Positions 18,361 through 27,160 of a stretch of 64,000 nucleotides of DNA are shown here, in pieces; within the stretch, counting starts at the first letter, position 1, and each line of letters starts with the position of its first letter. Both the position numbers and the translations under genes were made by a program. This DNA comes from Aquitalea palustris (GTDB lineage Bacteria > Pseudomonadota > Gammaproteobacteria > Burkholderiales > Chromobacteriaceae): assembly GCF_003693445.1 (NCBI RefSeq), contig NZ_RFAR01000057.1:20664-84663 (forward strand). Reading direction: 5' to 3'. Under the pieces are notes generated by a model. It was not told where the DNA came from, ran no database searches, and saw only the letters and a program-made list of their open reading frames with translations.

Positions 18361-19281
18361 TTAGGCGTCAATCAGAGGTCCATCCGGGGCCTGTTGCAGT
18401 GCGCTGGCGAAGGATTGCAACGCCTGTTCCAGCGCCTGCAGCAAGTCCGGCAGGCCGGCATGGTGCTGGCCGCGCGCGGCCTGCTCCACCTGTGCGGCAG
18501 CTTGTGCCAGCGCCGTCGCCCCCACATTGCGGCTGGCACCCTTGATACGGTGGGCCAGCAGGCCCAGAGCCTGCAGGTCGCCACGCAGCCAGGCGTGCAG
18601 CAGCGCGTGCAGGTCGGCCTGCTTGTCTTGCAGAAAAGCCTGCAGCAGTGCTTTTTGTTGCGGCCAGTCATCCTGATACAGCACGCGCAGCACACGGTAA
18701 TCCAGCACCGGCAGCGATTCAGCCTGCGGATGTTCTGGCAGGCCAGTTTCGACCATCTCGGCACGTAGCTGCACGATCAGCTGGCTGCCCGGCCCGCTGC
18801 CATGTTCCAGCTGCAACGAGGCTCCACTCTGCCGGGCCAGGCTGCGGATACTATGCCAGCCGGGTTCCGGCTGTGCCGCCTTGCGGGCACGGTCGGGCTG
18901 CTGCAACAGCGCGGCCAGCGCCGGCCCGGGCCCATCATCCGGGCTGCCCTCATGCATGATTTCGATGGTGATGATCTGGAACATCTGCTGCTGTGCCAGC
19001 AGCTGTGTCCTGAGAACAATACCTCCGCTGCGGGTGTAGCGGAGGCTGGCAGCGAGCAGCTGCTGCAATAGCTGCGGCAAGACCAGCGCGGGCAGCAGCA
19101 AGGCCGGTGCGAGCGCGGCATCGGTATCCAGCCGCCAGGCCAGACCATGCTGCTCTGCCGACGGGCGACAGGCGGCATGCAATGTCGCCAGCAGTTGCGG
19201 CAGGCATGTGACGAGCAGGGGCGGCCGCTGCAGGCCGGCCTGCTTGCGCTGGCGCTGCGCGGCAGAAGTGGCACTTCTCAT
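18361..19281 (-). CDS. Hpt-domain protein with degenerate histidine-kinase ATPase-like domain
   Basis: 306 aa from ATG 19281 (GGGAAAG 5 bp upstream). The C-terminal third is an Hpt domain with phospho-acceptor motif LAHRIKGASRNVGA. The first ~190 residues read like a HATPase domain (LQQLLAASLRYTRSGGIVL; SGASLQLEHGSGPGSQLIVQL), but no phospho-acceptor helix is present, the N-box Asn is absent and the G1 DxGxG motif is not found. It may be a phosphotransfer protein whose kinase half has lost ATP binding. It lies before a GGDEF gene on the same strand (93 bp). Confidence 0.75.
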   Translation of the reverse strand: MRSATSAAQRQRKQAGLQRPPLLVTCLPQLLATLHAACRPSAEQHGLAWRLDTDAALAPALLLPALVLPQLLQQLLAASLRYTRSGGIVLRTQLLAQQQMFQIITIEIMHEGSPDDGPGPALAALLQQPDRARKAAQPEPGWHSIRSLARQSGASLQLEHGSGPGSQLIVQLRAEMVETGLPEHPQAESLPVLDYRVLRVLYQDDWPQQKALLQAFLQDKQADLHALLHAWLRGDLQALGLLAHRIKGASRNVGATALAQAAAQVEQAARGQHHAGLPDLLQALEQALQSFASALQQAPDGPLIDA

Positions 19282-19374
19282 CGGCACTTTCCCGGAGTGT
19301 AAGGCTCAGCCGCCGGCGGCGGTGAGTGCCGGCCGCACAGCGTGCATGCGTTAACCAGCTTGATGCAGCATAGC

Positions 19375-21099
19375 TTAGCCGCAAGGCAAGGACTTGGTTT
19401 TACCGCCGCGCCGGCCGGACTTGACATGGTACATGGCGTGATCGGCCTCGTTGACCAGCTGCTCGGCCGTGCTGCCATCACGCGGATACAGGCTGTAGCC
19501 GATGCTGGCCCCCACCTCCAGCCGCTGCCCGGCCACCGTCATGGCTTCGCTGATGCTCAGCCGCAGCTTGAGTATCAGATCGCCAAGCGCCGCCTCAGTG
19601 AAGTTGCCCTGCAACAGGATCAGATATTCATCGCCCCCCATGCGCGCCACCATATCGCTGCCACGTACGGTATGCAGCAAACGACGGGCGACAATCTGCA
19701 AGACCTGGTCGCCGATGGCATGACCATGCAGATCGTTCACTTCCTTGAAATGGTCCAGATCGACAAACAGCACGGCAAATGGTGCGCCATTGCGCTGCGA
19801 CAGCTGCAACAGCTGCTCCAGCCGCTGGAAGAACAGCGAGCGGTTGGCCAGCCCGGTCAGACTGTCGTGATGCGCCAGGTAGCTCAGCTCGCGCTGATTG
19901 TCATACAAGCTGGCCATATGGCTGTTGATCTGCCGTTGCATGCGTTCGAAATTGCGCGCCAGCACGCCGATTTCATCATTGCGCTCCACCGGCAGCACCT
20001 GCTGCAGCTGGGTTTCGGAAAAACTGCTGGCAGCCTGTGCCAGGGTGTTGATGGGCCGCAGCATGGCGCGGGCGAACACCACGGCCAGCAAAATGGCGAT
20101 GGCACTGAACGCCAGCACCATGTGGATGATGCGCTGCCCCAGCGGCACGGCGCTTTCCAGCACCGCATCCAGCGGCTGTACCAGGCCGGTCACCACGAAA
20201 TCATCCCGATTGCCCTGCCCCACCGGCTGACGCACAAAAGCCATGACCCGACCGGCGGCCTGCTGTGGCTGCTCCAGGCCGCTCAGCGCCAGATTGTTGA
20301 GCTTGCGCTCGAACAAGGGCTGGGTGGCGGCAAAGCTGTCCTGCATCAGGATGCGGCGTCCCTGCTCGAAGCCGAAGGTTTGCGCCGGGTCGGGATGGAC
20401 CAGGAAATCGCCCCAGCGATTGGCGATATACAGCTGATAGCCCTTGGGCAGGTCGGCACGCAGCTGCCCCAGCAGCCGCTCCAGATCGAGATTGATCACC
20501 AGCAGGCCGCCCGGCTGGCCATCGCTGCGCGGCAGGGGGGTGGCCACCATCAGCCCGGGGCGTCCTTCGGCATCGTGCGCACCACGCTCGTGATTGACAG
20601 CAATGGCGGACTGGTAGATCTGCCCGGCCGGCAAGGCCAGGGTTTCAAACACATAGGGGAAATGGCCTTTTTCCTGCAAATCCTCACCATCCACCCGCAG
20701 GGTAAGCCCGCCAGCGCTATCCACCCGGACCAGCTCCAGCCCGTTGTCCGCGGCACTGATCAACCTGACCTGCAAGTATTCGGGATGCAAGGCCAGCATG
20801 CCGGCAAAAGCCTGTGCCAACTCGTCACGCGCCTGCCGGGCGCGGCTGTCGCCGTGGCCATTGATCACCTGTGCCACCTGCACCAGCCGCGCCAGCAGCA
20901 TGGCGTCGTCGGCAGCTTCTTCCTCAGCTTGCTGCAGCCGACGGTTCACCCCGCGCGCCGCCGTCAGCAAATCGCCCTGGGCTGCCGACACCAGCATGGT
21001 GCGGTTGGCCGTAAAGGCGTAATAGCCGGTCAGGCCGGACGACAGAATGCCAAACACGGCCAGCAGCAGCGCCAGTTTTACCAGCAGACCGGAGCGCAT
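19375..21099 (-). CDS. GGDEF protein with periplasmic sensor and HAMP domain
   Basis: 574 aa. A first membrane segment (about 8-28) and a second (about 320-345) bracket a large dCache-like periplasmic domain (GQIYQSAIAVNHERG; PGLMVATPLPRSDGQ). A HAMP domain follows (MLRPINTLAQAASSF), then GGDEF with active-site GGDEY at 488-492 and the inhibitory RGSD five residues before it. Diguanylate cyclase activity with product inhibition is expected. It starts 3 bp after the PotD-like binding-protein gene, so the two are one operon and may be partners. Confidence 0.9.
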   Translation of the reverse strand: MRSGLLVKLALLLAVFGILSSGLTGYYAFTANRTMLVSAAQGDLLTAARGVNRRLQQAEEEAADDAMLLARLVQVAQVINGHGDSRARQARDELAQAFAGMLALHPEYLQVRLISAADNGLELVRVDSAGGLTLRVDGEDLQEKGHFPYVFETLALPAGQIYQSAIAVNHERGAHDAEGRPGLMVATPLPRSDGQPGGLLVINLDLERLLGQLRADLPKGYQLYIANRWGDFLVHPDPAQTFGFEQGRRILMQDSFAATQPLFERKLNNLALSGLEQPQQAAGRVMAFVRQPVGQGNRDDFVVTGLVQPLDAVLESAVPLGQRIIHMVLAFSAIAILLAVVFARAMLRPINTLAQAASSFSETQLQQVLPVERNDEIGVLARNFERMQRQINSHMASLYDNQRELSYLAHHDSLTGLANRSLFFQRLEQLLQLSQRNGAPFAVLFVDLDHFKEVNDLHGHAIGDQVLQIVARRLLHTVRGSDMVARMGGDEYLILLQGNFTEAALGDLILKLRLSISEAMTVAGQRLEVGASIGYSLYPRDGSTAEQLVNEADHAMYHVKSGRRGGKTKSLPCG

Positions 21100-21102
21100 G
21101 AT

Positions 21103-22140
21103 TCAAAAGCTCCCCGGCCGATCGCCGGAATAGATTTTTTGCCACAGGGCTTCGCGCTGCGCGGCGTTTTCCACCGGCTGCAACCACAGCACTTTGGCGC
21201 CGGGTTTCAGTTCGTCGCTGGCGCTGAGGGTATTGGCCAGGCCCTGGCGTGTCGGCAGCAAGGCGCTGACTGCCGGCTCCAGCATGTAGTTGATCCATTG
21301 TTGCGCCAAGCGTGGTTTGCTGCTGGCGGCCGTCATCGCCCAGCAGTCCAGCCAGGCCAGCACGCCTTCCCGTGGAATGGCATAGCCGACATCGGCCCCG
21401 GCCTGGCGCAGCGAATTCAACTGCTGGGTACCGTAGTTGCCAAACATCAGCGCGATCTTGTGGCGGATGAACAATTCGGTCCCCTCTTCTGGCAGGCTGT
21501 AAAAAGTCAGTACATTGCGCCGCAGTGCAATCAGCCGCTGCACCAGTCGCTCCCGCTGCGCCGCGCTCAGTGCAAACGGCTGTCCGATGCCACTGGCCAG
21601 TGCGGTAAACGAAAAATTGTGCTGTCCACTATTGAAGTCGAGCACCTTGTGACGATAACGCGGGTCCCACAGCACATTCATGCTGTCTGGCGGCACGGGA
21701 AACTGCCGCCGGTCGTAGATGATGCCCATGGTGGAATAGGTAAAGGGAACGGCATACAGCCGGCCTTGCTGCTGCAGGCCGGGAATGGCCGCCAGATTGC
21801 GAAAGCGCGGCAGCTGACGCCGGGTATTGGGCAGCTGGGCCGGGTCCAGCGGCTTGAGCAGACCGGCAGCAAAGTAGCGCTGCATTTCGGCAGTATTGGC
21901 GGCCAGCACATCAAAACGCGGGCCAGAGGCTGCATGCATCTTCGCCCACAGCGCCTCGTCCGAGTCGACAAAAGTCACCTCCACGCTCACCTGATAGCGC
22001 TGCTCGAAGACATGCACCACATCCGGGTCGGCATAGCCAGGCCAGGCCAGCACCCGTAGCACGTCCTTGGCCACGGCCAGCTGGCAGCAGAGCAGGCAGC
22101 CGATTACCCCCGTAAACAGGCTGTTTTTATTGAATGCCAC
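21103..22140 (-). CDS. PotD/NspS-like periplasmic polyamine-type binding protein
   Basis: 345 aa with a signal peptide (to about residue 24, QLAVA). The mature domain matches spermidine/putrescine binding proteins: LRVLAWPGYADPDVVHVFEQ, FDVLAANTAEMQRYFAAG, YAVPFTYSTMGIIYDRR and ALMFGNYGTQQLNS. No ABC permease or ATPase is nearby; instead a membrane GGDEF gene follows 3 bp downstream. In Vibrio cholerae the PotD-like NspS signals polyamines to the GGDEF-EAL protein MbaA, so a sensory role is a reasonable inference. Ligand unproven. Confidence 0.85.
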   Translation of the reverse strand: MAFNKNSLFTGVIGCLLCCQLAVAKDVLRVLAWPGYADPDVVHVFEQRYQVSVEVTFVDSDEALWAKMHAASGPRFDVLAANTAEMQRYFAAGLLKPLDPAQLPNTRRQLPRFRNLAAIPGLQQQGRLYAVPFTYSTMGIIYDRRQFPVPPDSMNVLWDPRYRHKVLDFNSGQHNFSFTALASGIGQPFALSAAQRERLVQRLIALRRNVLTFYSLPEEGTELFIRHKIALMFGNYGTQQLNSLRQAGADVGYAIPREGVLAWLDCWAMTAASSKPRLAQQWINYMLEPAVSALLPTRQGLANTLSASDELKPGAKVLWLQPVENAAQREALWQKIYSGDRPGSF

Positions 22141-22368
22141 GATTGTATTTCTTCTTTTTCAATTCACCGTTTGAATGTAGCTGCTTGTCATCATTTATAC
22201 CTAAGTATTTTTACGAAAATTCGGTCAAATATTGGCCACCATCACAGGCTGCTCTGGCTGGAGCACGCTTGCGGCAGCAGTGCCGGCTTGGCCAGCAGCA
22301 CGCCACCGCGCACTGCAGCGGTGCCATTTATCCTGAATGCACCAATTAACAGCATAAATTCATCATAA

Positions 22369-22385
22369 AACACCGTTCTGGTGCA
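22369..22385. promoter_or_regulatory. NtrC-type binding site upstream of amtB
   Basis: AACACCGTTCTGGTGCA matches the NtrC consensus TGCACCATTTTGGTGCA at 13 of 17 positions. It lies about 110 bp upstream of the sigma-54 -24 element, a usual enhancer distance. A half site TGCACCA occurs near 22338, and GCACCA at 22391-22396 forms a second dyad with the right half. Confidence 0.6.
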
Positions 22386-22495
22386 AAAACGCACCAGCAT
22401 CGCCGTGGCCAGCGCAGGCCAAAATCACCGTAAGCGGGCGCAGCATCCCCATTTTCGGGCAGTGCCGATTCAAATTGGTGCCAACAGCGTCAAGC

Positions 22496-22511
22496 TGGCA
22501 CTCCCCTTGCT
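22496..22511 (+). promoter_or_regulatory. Sigma-54 promoter of the ammonium transporter gene
   Basis: TGGCAC-TCCCC-TTGCT gives the invariant GG at -24 and GC at -12 with correct spacing. The amt start codon is about 40 bp downstream. With the upstream NtrC-type site it predicts induction under nitrogen limitation. Confidence 0.8.
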
Positions 22512-22552
22512 TTAAGGAAGCCCCATAAAAGCCGACAACAACGGGACTCGCC

Positions 22553-23755
22553 ATGCCAAATTCGAATTCACCTTCCGACGTACTGTTCCTGCTGCTGGGG
22601 GCCATCATGATCCTGGCCATGCATGCAGGCTTCGCCTTTCTGGAGCTGGGCACCGTACGCAAGAAAAACCAGGTGAATGCCCTGGTCAAGATCCTGACCG
22701 ACTTCGCCGTCTCGGCCATTGCCTACTTCTTTGTCGGCTACAGCGTGGCTTATGGTGTCAACTTCCTGGGCGATGCCAGCCATATTGCCCAGCACAATGG
22801 CTATGAGCTGGTGAAGTTTTTCTTTCTGCTGACTTTTGCCGCCGCCATTCCGGCCATTGTGTCCGGCGGTATCGCCGAGCGGGCGAAATTTCACCCGCAA
22901 TCGGCGGCTACCTTTTTGCTGGTGGGTCTGGTCTACCCTTTCTTCGAAGGCATGGCCTGGAACAACCACTACGGCGTGCAAGACTGGCTCAGCCACAGCT
23001 TTGGCCAGCCTTTCCATGATTTTGCCGGCTCGGTGGTAGTGCATGCGGTAGGTGGCTGGATAGGCCTGGCCGCCGTGCTGAACCTGGGCGCGCGGCGCGG
23101 CCGCTATAGCAAGGAAGGTCGCATCTCGGCCCATCCGCCTTCGTCGATTCCCTTTCTGGCGCTGGGCGCGTGGATCCTGATCGTCGGCTGGTTCGGCTTC
23201 AACGTGATGAGCGCACAGCGGCTGAACGGCATTTCCGGCCTGGTGGCCATCAATTCGCTGATGGCCATGGTGGGCGGCACCCTCAGCGCCATGTGGGCCG
23301 GCAAGAACGACCCCGGCTTCATCCATAACGGCCCGCTGGCCGGCCTGGTGGCGGTGTGTGCCGGCTCGGACATCATGCACCCGTTGGGCGCGCTGCTGGT
23401 GGGCCTGGTGGCAGGCGGCATGTTTGTCTGGCTGTTTACCCAGACCCAGAACCGCTGGAAGATTGACGACGTGCTGGGGGTATGGCCGCTGCACGGCATC
23501 TGCGGTGCCTGGGGCGGCATTGCGGCAGGCATCTTCGGCCAGAGCGCACTGGGTGGCCTGGGTGGCGTCAGCCTGCTGTCCCAGTTGCTGGGTACGCTAG
23601 GTGGCATCGCCATCGGTTTTGGCGGCGGTTATCTGGTGTATGCCTTGCTGCGCAAGACAGTAGGCATCCGGCTGGATGAAGAAGAAGAGTTCAACGGGGC
23701 CGACCTGACCATCCACCAGATCACGGCCACCCCCGACCGTGAAACCAACTGGTAA
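22553..23755 (+). CDS. amtB: Ammonium transporter, Amt family
   Basis: 400 aa with 11 predicted membrane helices and no signal peptide. Family signatures are present: ERAKF after AAAIPAIVSGGI, the twin pore histidines in FAGSVVVHAVGG and WPLHGICGAWGG, and the aromatic gate region VYPFFEGMAWNN. It conducts ammonium/ammonia across the inner membrane and is usually gated by GlnK; no glnK is adjacent. A sigma-54 promoter and NtrC-type site lie upstream. The next gene on the strand is an unrelated GGDEF-EAL protein. Confidence 0.93.
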   Translation: MPNSNSPSDVLFLLLGAIMILAMHAGFAFLELGTVRKKNQVNALVKILTDFAVSAIAYFFVGYSVAYGVNFLGDASHIAQHNGYELVKFFFLLTFAAAIPAIVSGGIAERAKFHPQSAATFLLVGLVYPFFEGMAWNNHYGVQDWLSHSFGQPFHDFAGSVVVHAVGGWIGLAAVLNLGARRGRYSKEGRISAHPPSSIPFLALGAWILIVGWFGFNVMSAQRLNGISGLVAINSLMAMVGGTLSAMWAGKNDPGFIHNGPLAGLVAVCAGSDIMHPLGALLVGLVAGGMFVWLFTQTQNRWKIDDVLGVWPLHGICGAWGGIAAGIFGQSALGGLGGVSLLSQLLGTLGGIAIGFGGGYLVYALLRKTVGIRLDEEEEFNGADLTIHQITATPDRETNW

Positions 23756-23917
23756 ACCCGCCAAACGCCTGCCAGACCTGGCTCTGACCGTATATGGCCG
23801 TGCAGGAATCTTGATCCGGCGCAGAGATTGTCCTGTTTGCGCCGGACACTGCCTTACAGCCCGCTCGGGCTCCGCTATGCTGGCTGGAAGCGCTTTTCGC
23901 TGACTGCGACAGGAATC

Positions 23918-26900
23918 ATGAGCAAGCACTTTCAGCTAAGCGGCAGGACATCCCTGCGCACCCGCATCACCCTCGGCATGCTGCTGGCACTGGTCATCAC
24001 CCTGTGGCTGGCCACCCTGCTCATCAGCCACAGCCTGCGCCGGCAAATGGAAGACACCATCTCGGCGCAGCAGTTTTCCGCGGTGTCTCTGGCCGCGCGG
24101 GAAGTGGACCGCTCGGTCAAGGAACGGATGCAGATCCTGCAATCGCTGGCCGAGCAGCTGAAAAACCTCCCGGTGACCGAGGCCGAGCTCCAGCCACAAC
24201 TGGAGCGACGGCCGCTGCTGCAACAGATGTTCAACTGGGGCATCGTGGTGCTGGACACGCAAGGCATGGCGCGTGCCAGTATTCCAGCCAGCCAGGGCCG
24301 CACCGGCCAGTCTTATCAGCAGCGCGACTTCGTCCGCCAGGCCTTGCGCCAGGGTGTCAGCCAGGTTGCCGAACCGGTATGGGGAATGCACAGCAAGCAG
24401 CCACTGATTGCCATGCTGCAGCCGCTACGGGACCGCGATGGTCGCATCCGTGGCCTGCTGATGGGTGTGAGCAATCTGGCCCTGCCCAATTTTCTGGATG
24501 ATATCGGCTCGGCCAAATACGGCAGCAGCGGCGACTTTTTCATCACGGCACCACTCAGTCGGCGCTATATCGTCTCATCCGACAAGCGTCGCCTGCTGCA
24601 GCCAGGCCCGGCGCCGGGGGTCAACCCGCTGTATGACCGCTACCTGTCCGGTTACCAGGGCTCGGGCATCGCCGTCAGTTCACGCGGAATCGCCGAGCTA
24701 TCCTCCAGCGTGCGCATCCAGTCCACCGGCTGGCTGATGCAGGCGGTCTTGCCGACAACCGAAGCCTTCGCCCCCATCCGCAGCCTGCAACAGCAACTGT
24801 TTGGCCTGGCACTGTGCCTGACCATACTGGCCGGCAGCTTCAGTTGGTGGTGGCTGCGCCGTCAGCTGCTGCCGCTGACCGAGGCCACCGCCCTGCTGGC
24901 CGGCATGCGTGATGGCACGCTGCCCAAGCAGGCGCTGCCGGTGCGGCAGCAAGATGAGCTTGGCCTGCTGGCCAGCTCGTTCAACGGCTTGCTGGAGCGC
25001 ATCCTGCGCGAAGAAGAGCAAGCCGGCGAACATGCCGCCAACCGGCTGCTGCGCAAGATCGTGTCGCATATTCCCGGCGTGGTGTTCCAGTACCGCCTGT
25101 TCGAAGATGGCCACGGCTGCCTGCCCTTTGCCAGCGAGGCTTTACTGGATCTGTACGGTCTGAGCCCGCAGGCAGTCAGCGATAACACCGACCCCATGCG
25201 CGCCATGCTGTATCCGGACGACGCCGAGGTCTTCTTCAGTGCCATGCATGCCTCGGCCGCCAACCTGACGCTATGGAACATCGAGTACCGCATCGTACTG
25301 CCCGATGGCCAGCTCAAATGGCTGCGGGTGGATGCCCTGCCGGAAAAGGAAGGTCCGTTCGTCACCTGGTACGGCTATATCGCTGACATCAGCCAGGCCA
25401 AGGCCATGGAGGCCGAGCTGCGCATAGCCGCCACCACCTTTCTGACCCAGGAAGGCATCATGGTGACCGATCGCGACGGAGTGATCCTGCGGGTGAATCC
25501 GTCCTTCTGCCAGATTACCGGCTACAGCAGTGCCGAAGTGGTGGGCAAGACCCCGGCCATTCTCAGTTCGCACCGCCATCCGCCGGCGTTCTACCAGCAG
25601 CTGTGGCAGTCGCTGCTGCAAGATGGCCGCTGGCAGGGTGAAATCTGGAACAGCCGCCAGAGCGGCGAAGTCTTCCCGGAATGGCTCACCATCACCGCCG
25701 TACACGATAGCGACGGCCAGACCAGCCACTACGTGGCCATCTTCCAGGATATTACCGAGCGCAAGGCCGCCGCCGATGCCATCCAGACCCTGGCGTTTTA
25801 CGATGCCCTCACCCACCTGCCCAACCGCCGGCTGCTGCTGGAACGGCTGCAACATGCGCTGGATGCGGCACACCGTCAGCAGCAATACGGCGCGCTGCTG
25901 TTTCTCGATCTGGACAACTTCAAGTCGCTGAACGACACCATGGGCCATGACATCGGCGACCTGCTGCTGCAGGAAGTGGCCGCCCGCCTGCACCACTGCA
26001 TGCGTGCTGGCGATACGGTGGCGCGGCTGGGGGGCGACGAATTCATCGTCATGCTGGAGAATCTTGGCCCGCAGCGCGAAACGGCATTGCGCGAGGCCGA
26101 AAGCGTTGGCCGCAAGATACTGGCACAGCTCAAGCAGCCCCATCAGCTGCGCGGCCACGACTACCGTGGCAGTTGCAGCCTGGGCATCGCCCTGTTTGCC
26201 GCTGAGCACGACAGCACCGAAGACATCCTCAAGCAGGCTGATCTGGCGATGTATCAGGCCAAAGCGGCCGGCCGCAATACCCTGCGCTTTTTCGATCCGC
26301 AGATGCAGGCGGAAATCAATGCCCGCACCCGGCTGGAAGCCGAGCTGCACCACGCACTGGAGCATGGCGAACTGAGCTTGTACTACCAGCCGCAGATCCG
26401 CCATGGCCAGCCCTGCCAGAGCGTGGAAGCGCTACTGCGCTGGCATAGCCCGCAACAGGGGCTGCGCCTGCCCGGCTCCTTCATTCCGCTGGCCGAACAG
26501 AGCAATCTGATCCTGGCCATCGACCACTGGGTGCTGCAACAAGCCTGCACCCAGCTGGCCGCCTGGGCTGGTCATGCCGACACCGCCAGCCTGAGCATTG
26601 CCGTCAATGTCAGCGCCCGCCAGTTTCACCAGAGCGATTTTGTCAGCCGCCTGCATCGCCTGCTGGAGGAGAGCGGCGCCAACCCGGCCCTGCTGAAACT
26701 GGAAATCACCGAAAGCCTGCTGCTGATGAAACTGGGCGACGCCGGCCGCAAGATGAACAGCCTGCGGCAACTGGGCATCACTTTTGCCCTGGATGATTTC
26801 GGTACGGGTTATTCCTCGCTGTCCTACCTGAAGCAACTGCCGCTGGACCAGGTCAAGATCGACCGCAGCTTTGTGCGCGACGTGCTGGACAAACCCAACG

Positions 26901-27160
26901 ATGCCGCCATCTGCAAGGCCGTCATCGCCCTGGGTCACAGCCTGGGCCTGACCGTGATCGCCGAAGGGGTGGAAAGCGCAGCGCAGTACGACTTCATGGT
27001 GGAACAAGGCTGCGAGGTGATACAGGGCTATCTGTTCAGCCAGGCGCTGCCGCCCGAACAGCTGCAAAACTGGCTGGCGCATGCCCAGCCCGCGCGCCAT
27101 GGCGGAAATAAAGCGCAGGACAGGCCAGCGCAAACGCCCGCAGTGGCGGCCGGCTCATGA
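23918..27160 (+). CDS. Membrane PAS-PAS-GGDEF-EAL protein
   Basis: 1080 aa from ATG 23918 (AGGAA upstream). A membrane segment (about 20-42), a dCache-like periplasmic domain, a second membrane segment (about 290-315) and HAMP are followed by two PAS domains (about 380-505 and 515-635). GGDEF (705-709) is preceded by the inhibitory RAGD. The EAL domain (Glu837, DDFGTGYSSL, IAEGVES) has its key residues. Both synthesis and breakdown of c-di-GMP are possible. It converges with the next GGDEF-EAL gene, their ends overlapping by 6 bp. Confidence 0.9.
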   Translation: MSKHFQLSGRTSLRTRITLGMLLALVITLWLATLLISHSLRRQMEDTISAQQFSAVSLAAREVDRSVKERMQILQSLAEQLKNLPVTEAELQPQLERRPLLQQMFNWGIVVLDTQGMARASIPASQGRTGQSYQQRDFVRQALRQGVSQVAEPVWGMHSKQPLIAMLQPLRDRDGRIRGLLMGVSNLALPNFLDDIGSAKYGSSGDFFITAPLSRRYIVSSDKRRLLQPGPAPGVNPLYDRYLSGYQGSGIAVSSRGIAELSSSVRIQSTGWLMQAVLPTTEAFAPIRSLQQQLFGLALCLTILAGSFSWWWLRRQLLPLTEATALLAGMRDGTLPKQALPVRQQDELGLLASSFNGLLERILREEEQAGEHAANRLLRKIVSHIPGVVFQYRLFEDGHGCLPFASEALLDLYGLSPQAVSDNTDPMRAMLYPDDAEVFFSAMHASAANLTLWNIEYRIVLPDGQLKWLRVDALPEKEGPFVTWYGYIADISQAKAMEAELRIAATTFLTQEGIMVTDRDGVILRVNPSFCQITGYSSAEVVGKTPAILSSHRHPPAFYQQLWQSLLQDGRWQGEIWNSRQSGEVFPEWLTITAVHDSDGQTSHYVAIFQDITERKAAADAIQTLAFYDALTHLPNRRLLLERLQHALDAAHRQQQYGALLFLDLDNFKSLNDTMGHDIGDLLLQEVAARLHHCMRAGDTVARLGGDEFIVMLENLGPQRETALREAESVGRKILAQLKQPHQLRGHDYRGSCSLGIALFAAEHDSTEDILKQADLAMYQAKAAGRNTLRFFDPQMQAEINARTRLEAELHHALEHGELSLYYQPQIRHGQPCQSVEALLRWHSPQQGLRLPGSFIPLAEQSNLILAIDHWVLQQACTQLAAWAGHADTASLSIAVNVSARQFHQSDFVSRLHRLLEESGANPALLKLEITESLLLMKLGDAGRKMNSLRQLGITFALDDFGTGYSSLSYLKQLPLDQVKIDRSFVRDVLDKPNDAAICKAVIALGHSLGLTVIAEGVESAAQYDFMVEQGCEVIQGYLFSQALPPEQLQNWLAHAQPARHGGNKAQDRPAQTPAVAAGS

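Noticed and set aside
19342..22059. Long plus-strand open frame of about 900 codons
   Set aside because: It is antisense to the GGDEF and PotD-like genes, which carry clear domains; the frame is open only because of high GC and is rich in His/Gln without family motifs.
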